Positions 1 through 8,289 are shown, counted from the first letter of the stretch. The stretch: DNA of 64,000 nt from Paenibacillus sp. FSL H8-0548 (GCF_038630985.1 NZ_CP152049.1:3181501-3245500), one strand, 5' to 3'. Made by a program: numbers and translations. The notes: generated by a model not told the origin, from the sequence alone.

Positions 1-1
1 A

Positions 2-784
2 ACCGGTGCGGCGCCAGTAATCGCCGAAATCGCTCGTGAGTGCGGAGCTTTGACGGTTGGTGTTGTTACTCGTCCATTTACTTTTGAAGGACGTAAGCGT
101 TCGGGACAAGCTGAGCTTGGCATCGAAGCACTTAAGGAAAAAGTAGATACACTAATTGTCATTCCAAATGACCGATTGCTAGAAATCGTAGACAAGAAGA
201 CTCCGATGCTTGAAGCTTTCCGTGAAGCGGATAACGTACTTCGTCAAGCTGTACAAGGTATCTCTGATCTTATCGCTGTTCCAGGTCTAATCAATCTCGA
301 TTTTGCCGATGTAAAAACGATTATGACTGAACGTGGTTCTGCCCTGATGGGTATTGGTATCGCAACAGGTGAGAATCGTGCAGCTGAAGCAGCTCGCAAA
401 GCGATTATGAGCCCCTTGCTAGAGACGTCTATCGATGGCGCACGCGGTGTTATTATGAATATTACGGGTGGCAGCAATCTGTCTCTCTACGAAGTTAATG
501 AAGCAGCCGAAATTGTCATTTCTGCATCTGATCCAGATGTGAATATGATCTTCGGTGCGATTATCGATGAGGATCTGAAGGATGAAATCAAAGTAACCGT
601 AATTGCGACGGGCTTTGAGCACAAGCCACCTACACCTCGTCGTTCTCCACAGCAGCCAGAAGCGGTTGATACAAGACAACAAGGTACCACTAGTGGTGTT
701 AAGCCTTTTGGAGCGGGCAACACTTCCAGCGACCAACTGGAAATCCCAGCATTCCTTCGCAATCGTCCACGTAACGATCGCTAG
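2..784 (+). CDS. ftsZ: Cell division protein FtsZ, C-terminal part (5' truncated by window)
   Basis: Tubulin-like GTPase that forms the cytokinetic Z ring at mid-cell. The reading frame is already open at base 2, so the start and the N-terminal GTP-binding half lie outside the window; about 260 codons remain. The synergy (T7) loop GLINLDFAD, which inserts into the neighbouring subunit to trigger GTP hydrolysis, is visible about one third into the fragment. A variable linker rich in Pro, Thr and Gln follows. The protein ends in the conserved tail peptide [13 protein letters not shown], which in this family binds FtsA, SepF and other Z-ring partners. A terminator follows directly. Neighbouring spoIIGA, sigE, sigG and ylm genes are the standard Bacillales context. 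Confidence 0.98.
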   Translation, partial: TGAAPVIAEIARECGALTVGVVTRPFTFEGRKRSGQAELGIEALKEKVDTLIVIPNDRLLEIVDKKTPMLEAFREADNVLRQAVQGISDLIAVPGLINLDFADVKTIMTERGSALMGIGIATGENRAAEAARKAIMSPLLETSIDGARGVIMNITGGSNLSLYEVNEAAEIVISASDPDVNMIFGAIIDEDLKDEIKVTVIATGFEHKPPTPRRSPQQPEAVDTRQQGTTSGVKPFGAGNTSSDQLEIPAFLRNRPRNDR

Positions 785-799
785 AAGCATTTCTAATTC

Positions 800-826
800 G
801 CCTCACCATTTATGGTGAGGCTTTTT
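800..826 (+). terminator. Rho-independent terminator of ftsZ
   Basis: GCCTCACC and GGTGAGGC form an 8-bp stem, followed by a T-rich tract (CTTTTTG). It lies 16 bases after the ftsZ stop codon. Confidence 0.9.
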
Positions 827-839
827 GTTGTTCTTTCAG

Positions 840-2071
840 AGAGAAAGCGGCGTATAGTGGAGCGCTAAAAGACGCTGTAAGCATGTATATGCTCTTACAG
901 CGAAGGAGTAACTGGTAACGGTGGCCTGTAAGCACATATACGTGCTTACAGGGTGAAAACGGCGCATGGGGTAGGAGGAAAGGACGCTGTAAGCACATAT
1001 ACGTGCTTACAGAGTGAAAACGGCGCATGGAGGAGGATGAAAGGACGCTGTAAGCACGTATATGCTCTTACAGCGAAGGAGTAACTGGTAACGGTGGCCT
1101 GTAAGCACATCTATGTGCTTACAGAGTGAAAACGGCGTATGGAGGAGGATGAAAGGACGCTGTAAGCACGTATATGCTCTTACAGTGAAGGAGTACTTGG
1201 TAATGGTGGCCTGTAAGCACATATATGCTCTTACAGCGAAGGAGTAACCGGTAACGGTAGTCTGTAAGCACATATACGTGCTTACAGAGTGAAAACGGCG
1301 CATGGAGGAGGATGAAAGGACGCTGTAAGCACGTATATGCTCTTACAGCGAAGGAGTAACTGGTAACGGTGGCCTGTAAGCACATATACGTGCTTACAGA
1401 GTGAAAACGGCGTATGGAGGAGGATGAAAGGACGCTGTAAGCACGTATACGTGCTTACAGCGAAGGAGTACTCGGTAATGGTGGCCTGTAAGCACATATA
1501 CGTGCTTACAGGGTGAAAACGGCGCATGGAGGAGGAGGAAAGGACGCTGTAAGCACGTATATGCTCTTACAGCGAAGGAGTAACCGGTAACGGTAGTCTG
1601 TAAGCACATATACGTGCTTACAGAGTGAAAACGGCGTATGGAGGAGGATGAAAGGACGCTGTAAGCACGTATATGCTCTTACAGCGAAGGAGTAACCGGT
1701 AATGGTGGCCTGTAAGCACATATACGTGCTTACAGAGTGAAAACGGCGTATGGAGGAGGATGAAAGGACGCTGTAAGCACGTATACGCTCTTACAGCGAA
1801 GGAGTACTCGGTAATGGTGGCCTGTAAGCACATATACGTGCTTACAGGGTGAAAACGGCGCATGGAGGAGGAGGAAAGGACGCTGTAAGCACGTATATGC
1901 TCTTACAGCGAAGGAGGAACCGGTAATGGTGGCCTGTAAGCACATATACGTGCTTACAGAGTGAAAACGGCGTATGGAGGAGGATGAAAGGACGCTGTAA
2001 GCACGTATATGCTCTTACAGCGAAGGAGTAACCGGTAATGGTGGCCTGTAAGCACATATACGTGCTTACAA
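840..2071. repeat. 112-bp tandem repeat array with about 22 palindromes
   Basis: About eleven units of 112 bp. Each unit carries two 26-bp palindromes with arms CTGTAAGCAC/GTGCTTACAG. The two linkers differ: about 25 bp (CGAAGGAGTAACYGGTAAYG...) and about 35 bp (GTGAAAACGGCGYATGGAGG...). Two palindrome classes alternate: a near-perfect one with centre ATATAC, and an asymmetric one ending GCTCTTACAG. The copy at 1435-1460 is a perfect 26-bp palindrome. Units differ by point changes only. The first is degenerate (GTAAGCATGTATATGCTC at 877-894) and the last loses its final G at 2071. Open frames across the array shift by one every unit because 112 is not a multiple of three, so none is a gene. 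The function is unknown; a protein-binding array or an expanded bacterial interspersed palindrome are both possible. Confidence 0.93.
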
Positions 2072-2222
2072 AGTTGAACGAGGTTGGAAGGTCATTAGAC
2101 AATTACATGCAATATTTATGACTGCTCCGAAAAAGGAACATTTAAACAAGAATGAATGAGTTGACTTCATACAAACAGAAAATGATTAACCATATTGAGA
2201 AATAGCAACGTTGTTCAACCCG

Positions 2223-2909
2223 CTATTGCTGAACAAATAAAGAGGATGGTTGTTCGGGATTTATTTTGTAACAGCGAATTCTTTGTGTACCCTTTCCTGC
2301 TGGAAGCAACAGTTGCTTGGTTACCATACTATGGAGCAGCTTTTGAGCATCGCGTTTTTTGATTTTCAAAAGATCAATGACGTCACTGGGGCGGATATGG
2401 TACTGTAAGCTTGAAGCGTGTTTTAATACTTCTCGTTGCAAGAAAATTTCTGCGCTGCTCACCTTTTTTCTACCAAGTAAGCTTTTGCCCATAAATTGCT
2501 GAAGAAGCTGCTGGCACATACGCGGCTTCTCTTTAATGTCATCGTAGGAGAAGCGTATTATCTTCCAACCATCAACAATGAGATGGTTTTGGCGCATTAA
2601 AGAATCGGAGAATTGCCAACGTGATATTTCAGCCGAATGCGTGCGATAACCATCAATTTCGATAGCAAGCTGTAAACCATCCTTCAAGTAGGCAAAGTCC
2701 AAAAATCGACTGCCATCACGGAAATCGGCAACTTCATACTCTGCATGTAGCCCGTCAAAATCATGGAAGGCAGGATACCAAATTTTTTCTGTAAACAGTT
2801 TTTCAGCATGACCATGCCCTTCTATTAGCCTACGTTTGCGCTCTCCTTTATAGTTTTTTATCTGCGTGTCCAGCCAGTGTCCGTAATTCACTTCAAACGT
2901 CATGTCCAT
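2223..2909 (-). CDS. DUF559-type PD-(D/E)XK nuclease-like protein
   Basis: A 228-residue protein resembling the DUF559 / very-short-patch-repair-like endonuclease fold. Around residues 68-91 the pattern RFLDFAYL...LAIEIDGYRTH supplies the expected Asp-71, Glu-84 and Asp-86 active-site residues. GWKIIRFSYDDI at 114-125 matches the strand and helix that follow in this family. The C-terminal ~60 residues look like a winged-helix segment (VIDLLKIKKRDAQKLLHSMV), perhaps for DNA binding. The ATG at 2909 is preferred because AAGGGAG ends 6 bases upstream; an in-frame ATG at 2942 lies inside a hairpin and has no ribosome binding site. Such proteins are often annotated as hypothetical; no substrate is known here. 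It faces the palindrome array and is divergent from spoIIGA. Confidence 0.75.
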   Translation of the reverse strand: MDMTFEVNYGHWLDTQIKNYKGERKRRLIEGHGHAEKLFTEKIWYPAFHDFDGLHAEYEVADFRDGSRFLDFAYLKDGLQLAIEIDGYRTHSAEISRWQFSDSLMRQNHLIVDGWKIIRFSYDDIKEKPRMCQQLLQQFMGKSLLGRKKVSSAEIFLQREVLKHASSLQYHIRPSDVIDLLKIKKRDAQKLLHSMVTKQLLLPAGKGTQRIRCYKINPEQPSSLFVQQ

Positions 2910-2925
2910 CTCACTCTCCCTTAGA

Positions 2926-2949
2926 AAATAAAAAAACCGCATACTGCGG
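2926..2949 (-). terminator. Terminator-like hairpin just upstream of the nuclease-like gene
   Basis: Read on the minus strand, CCGCA-GTA-TGCGG is followed directly by TTTTTTTATTTT and then by the ribosome binding site of the nuclease-like gene. The stem is only 5 bp. Its position between any upstream promoter and the start codon suggests attenuation, or protection from antisense transcription. No gene upstream on this strand would need it as an ordinary terminator. Confidence 0.45.
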
Positions 2950-3096
2950 GTATGGTTATCCCGAGTAAGCGGTGTGCTTCACTGCTTTACTTCTATATCA
3001 AATATCATACGATATTTTGTAGAGCTGAACAAGCAAATTTCTAGCGGTCGTGGCCGTATCGAAATTAAACATACTTGGCGGTTTTTATACTCCTAC

Positions 3097-3162
3097 TCGA
3101 CAAAAAAAGATATGTCATGCTGTCATGAATAGACAGACTTTGAAATAGGATTTTAATATACT
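3097..3162 (+). promoter_or_regulatory. Putative Spo0A-controlled spoIIG promoter
   Basis: TAGACA (3130-3135) and TATACT (3157-3162) are separated by 21 bp, resembling the unusually long spacer (22 bp) known for the B. subtilis spoIIG promoter. Upstream lies TCGACAAAA (3097-3105), the reverse complement of a Spo0A box core, and two direct TGTCATG copies (3113, 3121) that partly match TGTCGAA next to the -35. Assignment rests on resemblance and position before spoIIGA. Confidence 0.5.
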
Positions 3163-3230
3163 AGTGTCAATCGTTCTCCCGGGAGCCATTTACAGATCCG
3201 TGTATCGCCAGTTGCAGGAAGGTGACCGAA

Positions 3231-4151
3231 GTGGCTATTTATGTGGATGTGATGTTTCTAAGAGAGCTGCTCGTGGATGGTGCAATTCTATTAACTACCG
3301 CGTGGGTCCGTCATTTGAAACCTAGGCCGTGGCGGGTGTTAACAGCTTCTGCTGTCGGAGCTTGTTATGTCGTTTTGATGCTTTTTCCGCAATTATCTTT
3401 TTTATTTACGTTAATTGTGAAGGTCGGCATGTCGTTTTTTATGGTATGGATCGCTTTTGGCTTCTCCTCCTTGCAAAATTTTTTGAGAAATGTTGCGGCG
3501 TTTTATGCGGTTAATTTTGTTGCTGCTGGTGCGGTGCTTGGGATTTATTATCTGTTTATGCAAGGGTCTGGTGAGGTTTGGAGGACGATTACATTCGTAA
3601 ACGGCAGCATGCATGTAGAGCTCAAGATGGGATTGTTTTATTTAATTGCTGCGTTTTGCATCGGTCTGTATATATACCGTACTGTATTAACGCAAAAAAG
3701 AGAACGGGAGCTGGTGCAAACACATTTAGCAGAGGTGAAAATTACGATTGGAGATCGGACTCAAACCTGTGTTGGTCTAATCGATACTGGCAATCAGCTA
3801 TATGATCCGCTCACAAGGACACCTGTTATGGTGATGGAAGCTTCCTTATGGCAAGAAGATTTGCCCGAATCGTGGTTGAATAGCATACGAGATGCACAAG
3901 TGGATCGTCTCGTGGCGGGAATGGATCAACAGCCCTATTTTATATGGCAAGACAGGCTTCGTCTCGTACCATTCAGAGGTGTCAACCGGGGATCACAGTT
4001 CATGCTGGCGATAAAACCCGACGCGGTTGAGATAACTAGGGAAGGACAAGTTTTTGAAACGCGAAAGGTGCTTATCGGGCTTGACGGCGGAAAGCTAACG
4101 TCTGATGGAGCATATCGAGCCATTATCCATCCGTCTATGGTACAACAATAA
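3231..4151 (+). CDS. spoIIGA: Sporulation sigma-E factor-processing peptidase SpoIIGA
   Basis: Membrane aspartic protease that cleaves pro-sigma-E in the mother cell after the SpoIIR signal arrives from the forespore. The N-terminal half (residues about 5-150) is a series of hydrophobic segments. The cytoplasmic C-terminal half carries the catalytic aspartate in [11 protein letters not shown] (Asp about 185), the retroviral-type D-T/S-G motif of this family. GTG at 3231 is chosen over GTG at 3222 because GGAAGGTGA lies five bases upstream of the former, and the resulting 306-residue protein begins VAIYVDV like relatives (B. subtilis MKIYLDV). It sits directly upstream of its substrate gene sigE. 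Confidence 0.95.
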   Translation: MAIYVDVMFLRELLVDGAILLTTAWVRHLKPRPWRVLTASAVGACYVVLMLFPQLSFLFTLIVKVGMSFFMVWIAFGFSSLQNFLRNVAAFYAVNFVAAGAVLGIYYLFMQGSGEVWRTITFVNGSMHVELKMGLFYLIAAFCIGLYIYRTVLTQKRERELVQTHLAEVKITIGDRTQTCVGLIDTGNQLYDPLTRTPVMVMEASLWQEDLPESWLNSIRDAQVDRLVAGMDQQPYFIWQDRLRLVPFRGVNRGSQFMLAIKPDAVEITREGQVFETRKVLIGLDGGKLTSDGAYRAIIHPSMVQQ

Positions 4152-4188
4152 AACCGTATGCTTATACAAACGAGGAGGGATGGGCCAG

Positions 4189-4911
4189 ATGCTCGTCAAG
4201 TACAAATTAATCCTTCAGTTATATTATTATCGGATCATGTTTTTATTCGGATTAAAAAGTGAAGAAATTTATTACATTGGTGGAAGTGAAGCGCTTCCGC
4301 CGCCCTTAACACGCGAAGAGGAAGAATATTTGCTGGAAAAGCTTCCTTCGGGCGACACAGCTATTCGGGCAATGCTAATTGAACGAAACTTAAGGCTTGT
4401 CGTATATATTGCCCGCAAGTTTGAAAATACCGGCATTCATATTGAAGATCTCGTATCGATAGGCGCGATTGGTCTGATTAAAGCGGTGAACACATTTGAT
4501 CCAGAAAAGAAAATCAAGCTTGCGACCTATGCCTCGCGTTGTATCGAAAATGAAATATTGATGTATCTGCGCCGGAATAGCAAGACGCGTACAGAGGTAT
4601 CGTTTGACGAGCCGCTCAATATCGATTGGGATGGGAATGAGCTGCTTCTCTCAGATGTTCTCGGTACGGAAAATGATACGATATACAGAAACATTGAGGA
4701 GCAGGTTGACCGCAAGCTGCTTCATAAGGCGCTTGATAAGCTTTCTGAGCGGGAGCGGATCATTATGGAGCTTCGCTTCGGACTTGCAGATGGCGAAGAG
4801 AAAACACAAAAGGATGTTGCTGACTTATTGGGTATTTCTCAGTCCTACATTTCACGGCTGGAGAAGCGGATTATAAAAAGACTTCGAAAAGAATTTAATA
4901 AAATGGTTTAA
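4189..4911 (+). CDS. sigE: RNA polymerase sporulation sigma factor sigma-E
   Basis: Early mother-cell sigma factor, made as an inactive membrane-associated precursor and activated by SpoIIGA. The 240-residue product matches the usual 239. An N-terminal hydrophobic pro-sequence (about 1-27) is followed by [13 protein letters not shown], region 2 ([16 protein letters not shown]...[15 protein letters not shown]) and region 4 with the helix-turn-helix [20 protein letters not shown]. The ATG at 4189 is selected: GAGGAGG (4172-4178) is ten bases upstream, whereas the ATG at 4180 would leave only one base. It follows spoIIGA by 37 bases, in line with co-transcription. Confidence 0.97.
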   Translation: MLVKYKLILQLYYYRIMFLFGLKSEEIYYIGGSEALPPPLTREEEEYLLEKLPSGDTAIRAMLIERNLRLVVYIARKFENTGIHIEDLVSIGAIGLIKAVNTFDPEKKIKLATYASRCIENEILMYLRRNSKTRTEVSFDEPLNIDWDGNELLLSDVLGTENDTIYRNIEEQVDRKLLHKALDKLSERERIIMELRFGLADGEEKTQKDVADLLGISQSYISRLEKRIIKRLRKEFNKMV

Positions 4912-4931
4912 AGGCCGCGTCCTGCTTGCAG

Positions 4932-5007
4932 TTGTCGAATGATGTCGCAATAGGAATAAAAAGACCTTCTCAGGAGATAATGTACAGTAATGTTTCTCCT
5001 TGGGAGG
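4932..5007 (+). promoter_or_regulatory. Putative forespore promoter and leader hairpin of sigG
   Basis: GAATA (4954-4958) and GGAGATAATG (4973-4982), 14 bp apart, resemble sigma-F/sigma-G promoter elements (GYATA / GGNNANANT). A perfect TGTCGAA, the Spo0A box core, lies at 4933-4939. TCTCC (4995-4999) can pair with GGAGG (5003-5007) of the sigG ribosome binding site across a 3-base loop. GGAGA at 4973 could instead pair with the same TCTCC. All of this is motif inference. Confidence 0.4.
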
Positions 5008-5015
5008 TAATCACG

Positions 5016-5798
5016 TTGACCCGAAATAAAGTCGAGATCTGTGGAGTGGATACCGCGAAACTGCCTGTCCTAAATAATGTCGAGATGAGAGAATTGTTTA
5101 CGGCATTGCAAACCCGCAACGAGTGGGCAGCAAGAGAGAAATTAGTAAACGGCAACCTGCGGCTAGTACTGAGCGTAATTCAAAGGTTTAACAATAGGGG
5201 AGAGTTTGTGGACGACCTATTTCAGGTCGGCTGCATCGGACTTATGAAGGCGATAGATAATTTTGACCTTAGCCAAAATGTCAAATTTTCCACCTATGCC
5301 GTTCCGATGATCATCGGAGAGATACGCCGTTATTTGCGTGACAACAATCCAATTCGAGTGTCTCGCAGCTTAAGGGACATCGCCTATAAGGCGCTTCAGG
5401 TTAGGGATAGCCTGACGAACAGAAATTCGCGAGAGCCAACTATTTTTGAAATTTCAGAAGCGCTAAACGTTCCAAAGGAAGATGTTGTTTTTGCATTAGA
5501 TGCGATTCAAGATCCGGTTTCTTTATTTGAACCGATCTACCATGACGGTGGAGATCCGATTTACGTTATGGATCAGATTAGCGATGAACGCAATAAGGAT
5601 GTATCGTGGATTGAGGAAATTGCACTTCGAGAAGCGATGCATAAGCTCAATGATAGAGAAAAAATGATTTTGTCGATGCGCTTTTTTGAAGGCAAGACGC
5701 AAATGGAAGTAGCCGATGAAATTGGCATCTCTCAGGCACAAGTATCTAGGCTTGAAAAATCAGCTATTCAGCAAATGCAAAAACATGTGAAATCGTAA
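5016..5798 (+). CDS. sigG: RNA polymerase sporulation sigma factor sigma-G
   Basis: Late forespore sigma factor that switches on spore protection and germination genes after engulfment. The product from the TTG at 5016 is exactly 260 residues, the length of the B. subtilis protein, and begins LTRNKVEICGVDT like it. Region 2 reads NLRLVLSVIQRFNNRGE...DDLFQVGCIGLMKAIDNFD; region 3 follows with NPIRVSRSLRDIAYKALQVRD; region 4 ends with VADEIGISQAQVSRLEKSAI. GGGAGGT (5002-5008) lies seven bases before the TTG; an upstream ATG at 4926 has no ribosome binding site and would add 30 unconserved residues. The non-AUG start and a possible hairpin over the ribosome binding site suggest restrained translation. 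Confidence 0.97.
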   Translation: MTRNKVEICGVDTAKLPVLNNVEMRELFTALQTRNEWAAREKLVNGNLRLVLSVIQRFNNRGEFVDDLFQVGCIGLMKAIDNFDLSQNVKFSTYAVPMIIGEIRRYLRDNNPIRVSRSLRDIAYKALQVRDSLTNRNSREPTIFEISEALNVPKEDVVFALDAIQDPVSLFEPIYHDGGDPIYVMDQISDERNKDVSWIEEIALREAMHKLNDREKMILSMRFFEGKTQMEVADEIGISQAQVSRLEKSAIQQMQKHVKS

Positions 5799-5801
5799 AG
5801 A

Positions 5802-5829
5802 AGCGGTGCCGCGAGGCACCGCTTTTTTT
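5802..5829 (+). terminator. Rho-independent terminator of sigG
   Basis: AGCGGTGCC-GCGA-GGCACCGCT forms a 9-bp GC-rich stem with a tetraloop, followed by seven T residues, a few bases after the sigG stop. Confidence 0.95.
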
Positions 5830-5904
5830 GTTGTTTAGGAAGCTATGGATTCTCCGAACCTGTTGATAACGATGCTGCGGCAGCAGTCGGAGAGCGGCTA
5901 ACGA

Positions 5905-6125
5905 AAGCTAACGGAAGCCAGAGACGTTAAAGTTCGATTTTTGGTTAGCGTCATATTTTAACGGAAGTGGGAGACGCTATTCCGCAGAAATGAAGCGAGA
6001 TCGTGCATGTAGGGTACAAATAGAGGCCTGTGCTTCCGTTAGAATCTTGAAATGAAAAATAAAGGCGATTTAGCGTCTGTGGTTTCCGTTAGAAGTGTGA
6101 GCTGACGCGTCTGCGATTTCCAATA
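5905..6125. repeat. Interspersed repeats TAACGGAA-N5-AGACGYTA
   Basis: The gap between sigG and ylmC holds two direct copies (5909-5929, 5959-5979), one inverted copy (6071-6091), an inverted half-site CTTCCGTTA (6033-6041) and a degenerate inverted copy near 6102-6125. The core is TAACGGAA, five variable bases, then AGACG(C/T)TA. Opposed copies could fold together in RNA or mark binding sites. No open frame or promoter was recognised in this ~400-base gap beyond these repeats. Confidence 0.7.
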
Positions 6126-6223
6126 ATCTCTTTTTTGAATGGAAGGACATTTTGGGCTAATTGCTCATATAGTTATAGGAGAGATACATGGACGATTACT
6201 CTAAATGAAACGTGGTGAGGGCA

Positions 6224-6505
6224 ATGAAAATATCTGATTTTCAGACGAAGGATGTTATTAATATTGTTGATGGAAAAAAGCTTGGTCAAATATCAGATTT
6301 GGAGCTGGATTTAAGACAGGGTCGCATCGATTCGATTGTTGTTCCCCAATACACTAAGTTTATGGGGATATTTGGCGGGGGAGGCACGGAGGTTGTGATC
6401 CCGTGGCGCAATATTGTGAAAATAGGTGCAGATGTCGTACTGGTGCGAATGGATGATACAAAGCAGCTCCGTTCCGAAGAGGAGGATTTGCACGTTCGCT
6501 CATAA
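6224..6505 (+). CDS. ylmC: YlmC/YmxH family sporulation-associated PRC-barrel protein
   Basis: A small (93-residue) single PRC-barrel protein of the YlmC/YmxH family. MKISDFQTKDVINIVDGKKLG is the family start and describes a beta-barrel with the typical GKKLGQISDLELD turn. IIPW-like VVIPWRNIVKIG closes the domain. The ATG at 6224 follows GGTGAGG by three to five bases and replaces a GTG at 6212 without a ribosome binding site. Members sit beside ylmD and ylmE in many spore formers; the biochemical role is not established, although PRC barrels often bind RNA or protein partners. Confidence 0.9.
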   Translation: MKISDFQTKDVINIVDGKKLGQISDLELDLRQGRIDSIVVPQYTKFMGIFGGGGTEVVIPWRNIVKIGADVVLVRMDDTKQLRSEEEDLHVRS

Positions 6506-6555
6506 CACTGTACACTGTTTTTATGTTAATTAGACAGAAACGTATTGCAATGTGA

Positions 6556-6691
6556 AAGGTTGCTGCGCAAACCTAAAGCTAATGCTTACGAAGCAGGTTT
6601 GCACAGCAAACCTAAAGCTAATGCTTACGAAGCAGGTTTGCACAGCAAACCTTAAGCCTACGCTTACGAAGCAGGTTTGCACAGCAAACCT
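6556..6691. repeat. 39-bp tandem hairpin repeat before pgeF
   Basis: Four hairpins AGGTTTGC-ACA-GCAAACCT (the first degenerate) recur every 39 bp, at 6556, 6595, 6634 and 6673. Between them is AAAGCTAATGCTTACGAAGC, which has its own small GCTT-ACG-AAGC dyad. The last hairpin ends nine bases before the pgeF ribosome binding site at 6700. The period equals 13 codons, so a minus-strand frame repeats a 13-residue peptide; with no ribosome binding site this is probably chance. Confidence 0.9.
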
Positions 6692-6712
6692 TTGAATAGA
6701 GGTGAAAGCCAA

Positions 6713-7564
6713 ATGGAAGCATTTGAACATTTGCAAACAGCGAAGGGGCCTTCGCTGTTTTTGCTGCCTGATTGGATGGCTCGGAACGAGGAGCTTACTG
6801 TAGGATTTACTGGCAGGGGTGGAGGAGTAAGCAAAGCTCCATGGTCTTCATTTAATATGGGACTGCATGTAGGCGATCAGGATCATTCGGTTATTGCCAA
6901 TCGGCGTTTGCTGACGGAAGCCATTGGATGGCCATTCGACGCGTGGACGTGCGCGGAGCAGGTGCACGGCAATGTCGTGCATCAGGTCGTGGAGACTGAT
7001 AAGGGAAGAGGCAGAGACTCTCTGAGCGATGTAATTAAGGACTGCGACGCCATAATGACAGATGTGCCTGGCGTGCTCTTAGCGTCCTTTTATGCGGATT
7101 GTGTGCCGCTCTATTTCTATGATCCTGTGCATAATGCCGTAGCGCTTGCCCACGCAGGGTGGAAGGGCACGGTGCAGCAAATTGCTAAAGTTACTGTTGA
7201 AGCGATGGGAGATGCGTATGGATCGGCTCCAAATACGCTGCTAGCTGCAATTGGACCATCGATCAGCGGCTGCTGTTATGAGGTTGATGGCGTAGTGATT
7301 GATCAGGTGCAGCAGCTCACTGAGAGGCTTGGACTTGAAGGAGAAGTAACTGACCATATGCTCAAACGGTCCGAGAATGGGAAAGCGAACTTGTACTTGA
7401 AAGAAATAAACCGACAGATTATGATAAAAGCAGGAATTTTGCCGATCCATATCGAATTAACACAGTGGTGCACTGGATGCAGACGGGATTTATTTTTTTC
7501 CCATCGCAAAGAAGGTGGCTTAACCGGCCGAATGGCCAGTTGGATCGGTATTCGGGAGAGGTGA
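6713..7564 (+). CDS. pgeF: Peptidoglycan editing factor PgeF (YlmD, laccase-like family)
   Basis: Cytoplasmic metal-dependent enzyme of the YfiH/YlmD family. In E. coli the homologue hydrolyses L-Ser-containing peptidoglycan precursors wrongly made by MurC; older annotation calls it polyphenol oxidase. The 283-residue product shows the conserved metal-site segments CAEQVHGNVV, DCVPLYFYDP, AHAGWKGTV and GPSISGCCYEV, and the C-terminal CTGC...FFSHRKEGG. ATG at 6713 is taken because AGGTGA ends seven bases upstream; an upstream TTG lies inside the hairpin repeats. It is followed three bases later by ylmE, so the two are surely co-transcribed. Confidence 0.93.
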   Translation: MEAFEHLQTAKGPSLFLLPDWMARNEELTVGFTGRGGGVSKAPWSSFNMGLHVGDQDHSVIANRRLLTEAIGWPFDAWTCAEQVHGNVVHQVVETDKGRGRDSLSDVIKDCDAIMTDVPGVLLASFYADCVPLYFYDPVHNAVALAHAGWKGTVQQIAKVTVEAMGDAYGSAPNTLLAAIGPSISGCCYEVDGVVIDQVQQLTERLGLEGEVTDHMLKRSENGKANLYLKEINRQIMIKAGILPIHIELTQWCTGCRRDLFFSHRKEGGLTGRMASWIGIRER

Positions 7565-7567
7565 AAT

Positions 7568-8287
7568 ATGTCATCTACATTTGAGAATCGCGTCGAGCTC
7601 GTTGAAGAGCGTATTAAACAAGCCTGCGAGCGTTCTGGACGCAGCAGGGATGAAGTTCACATTATTGCAGTTACCAAATATGTTTCGTTGAATACGACCA
7701 AGACAGCTCTTGAGCTGGGCTATCGTCATCTTGGCGAGAATCGCTGGCAGGATGCTCAGGTGAAATGGGAAGCGATTACCGAGGAATGTGACGTGAAGCT
7801 GAGCGAGCATCCGATTTGGCATTTCATCGGCTCATTGCAGACCAATAAGGTGAAAGACGTCATTGGGAAGTTTACATACATGCATTCATTGGACAGGCTG
7901 TCGTTAGCCGAAGCTATTGATAAGAAGGCATCACAGCTTGGCATTATCGTTCCTTGCTTTATTCAGGTTAATGTCTCAGGAGAAAACTCAAAGCAAGGTC
8001 TTGAACCAGAAGAGCTGCTTCCATTTGTAAATCAGCTTGAGCGATTCCATTCCATTAAGCCCATTGGTTTAATGACGATGGCGCCGTACGAAGCTGAGCC
8101 GGAGCAAACAAGACCAGTGTTTAGAGCACTTCGTGAATTGCGTGATGAAGTTCAGCAGAGCTCGAAGCATGCAAGCACGATCACTCATTTATCCATGGGC
8201 ATGTCGAATGATTTTGAAGTTGCGATTGAAGAAGGAGCGACATGGATTCGCCTGGGTACGATATTAGTAGGGAAAGAGGAGGAATAA
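7568..8287 (+). CDS. ylmE: YggS/YlmE family PLP-binding homeostasis protein
   Basis: Single-domain alanine-racemase-like barrel that binds pyridoxal phosphate and helps maintain B6 and amino-acid balance; no enzymatic reaction is firmly known. The 239-residue length is usual. IIAVTKYVS holds the PLP lysine (about residue 36), [13 protein letters not shown] and [11 protein letters not shown] are the family signatures, and [19 protein letters not shown] is the phosphate-binding end. GAGAGGTGAA precedes the ATG. The stop codon lies just before the sepF start, placing it in the pgeF-ylmE-sepF-ylmG-ylmH run. Confidence 0.95.
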   Translation: MSSTFENRVELVEERIKQACERSGRSRDEVHIIAVTKYVSLNTTKTALELGYRHLGENRWQDAQVKWEAITEECDVKLSEHPIWHFIGSLQTNKVKDVIGKFTYMHSLDRLSLAEAIDKKASQLGIIVPCFIQVNVSGENSKQGLEPEELLPFVNQLERFHSIKPIGLMTMAPYEAEPEQTRPVFRALRELRDEVQQSSKHASTITHLSMGMSNDFEVAIEEGATWIRLGTILVGKEEE

Positions 8288-8289
8288 GG

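Noticed and set aside
419..790. 123-codon minus-strand frame over ftsZ
   Set aside because: Antisense shadow of the clear ftsZ reading frame.
840..2071. CRISPR array
   Set aside because: Repeats alternate with two conserved linkers rather than unique spacers, the repeats are palindromes of 26 bp, and no cas gene is near.
810..2102. Series of 70-98 codon minus-strand open frames across the palindrome array
   Set aside because: They are the same repeat read in rotating frames, with no ribosome binding sites; the 112-bp period shifts the frame each unit.
6530..6736. 68-codon minus-strand frame with repeated 13-residue peptide
   Set aside because: It arises because the hairpin repeat period (39 bp) is a multiple of three; no ribosome binding site and it runs into pgeF.
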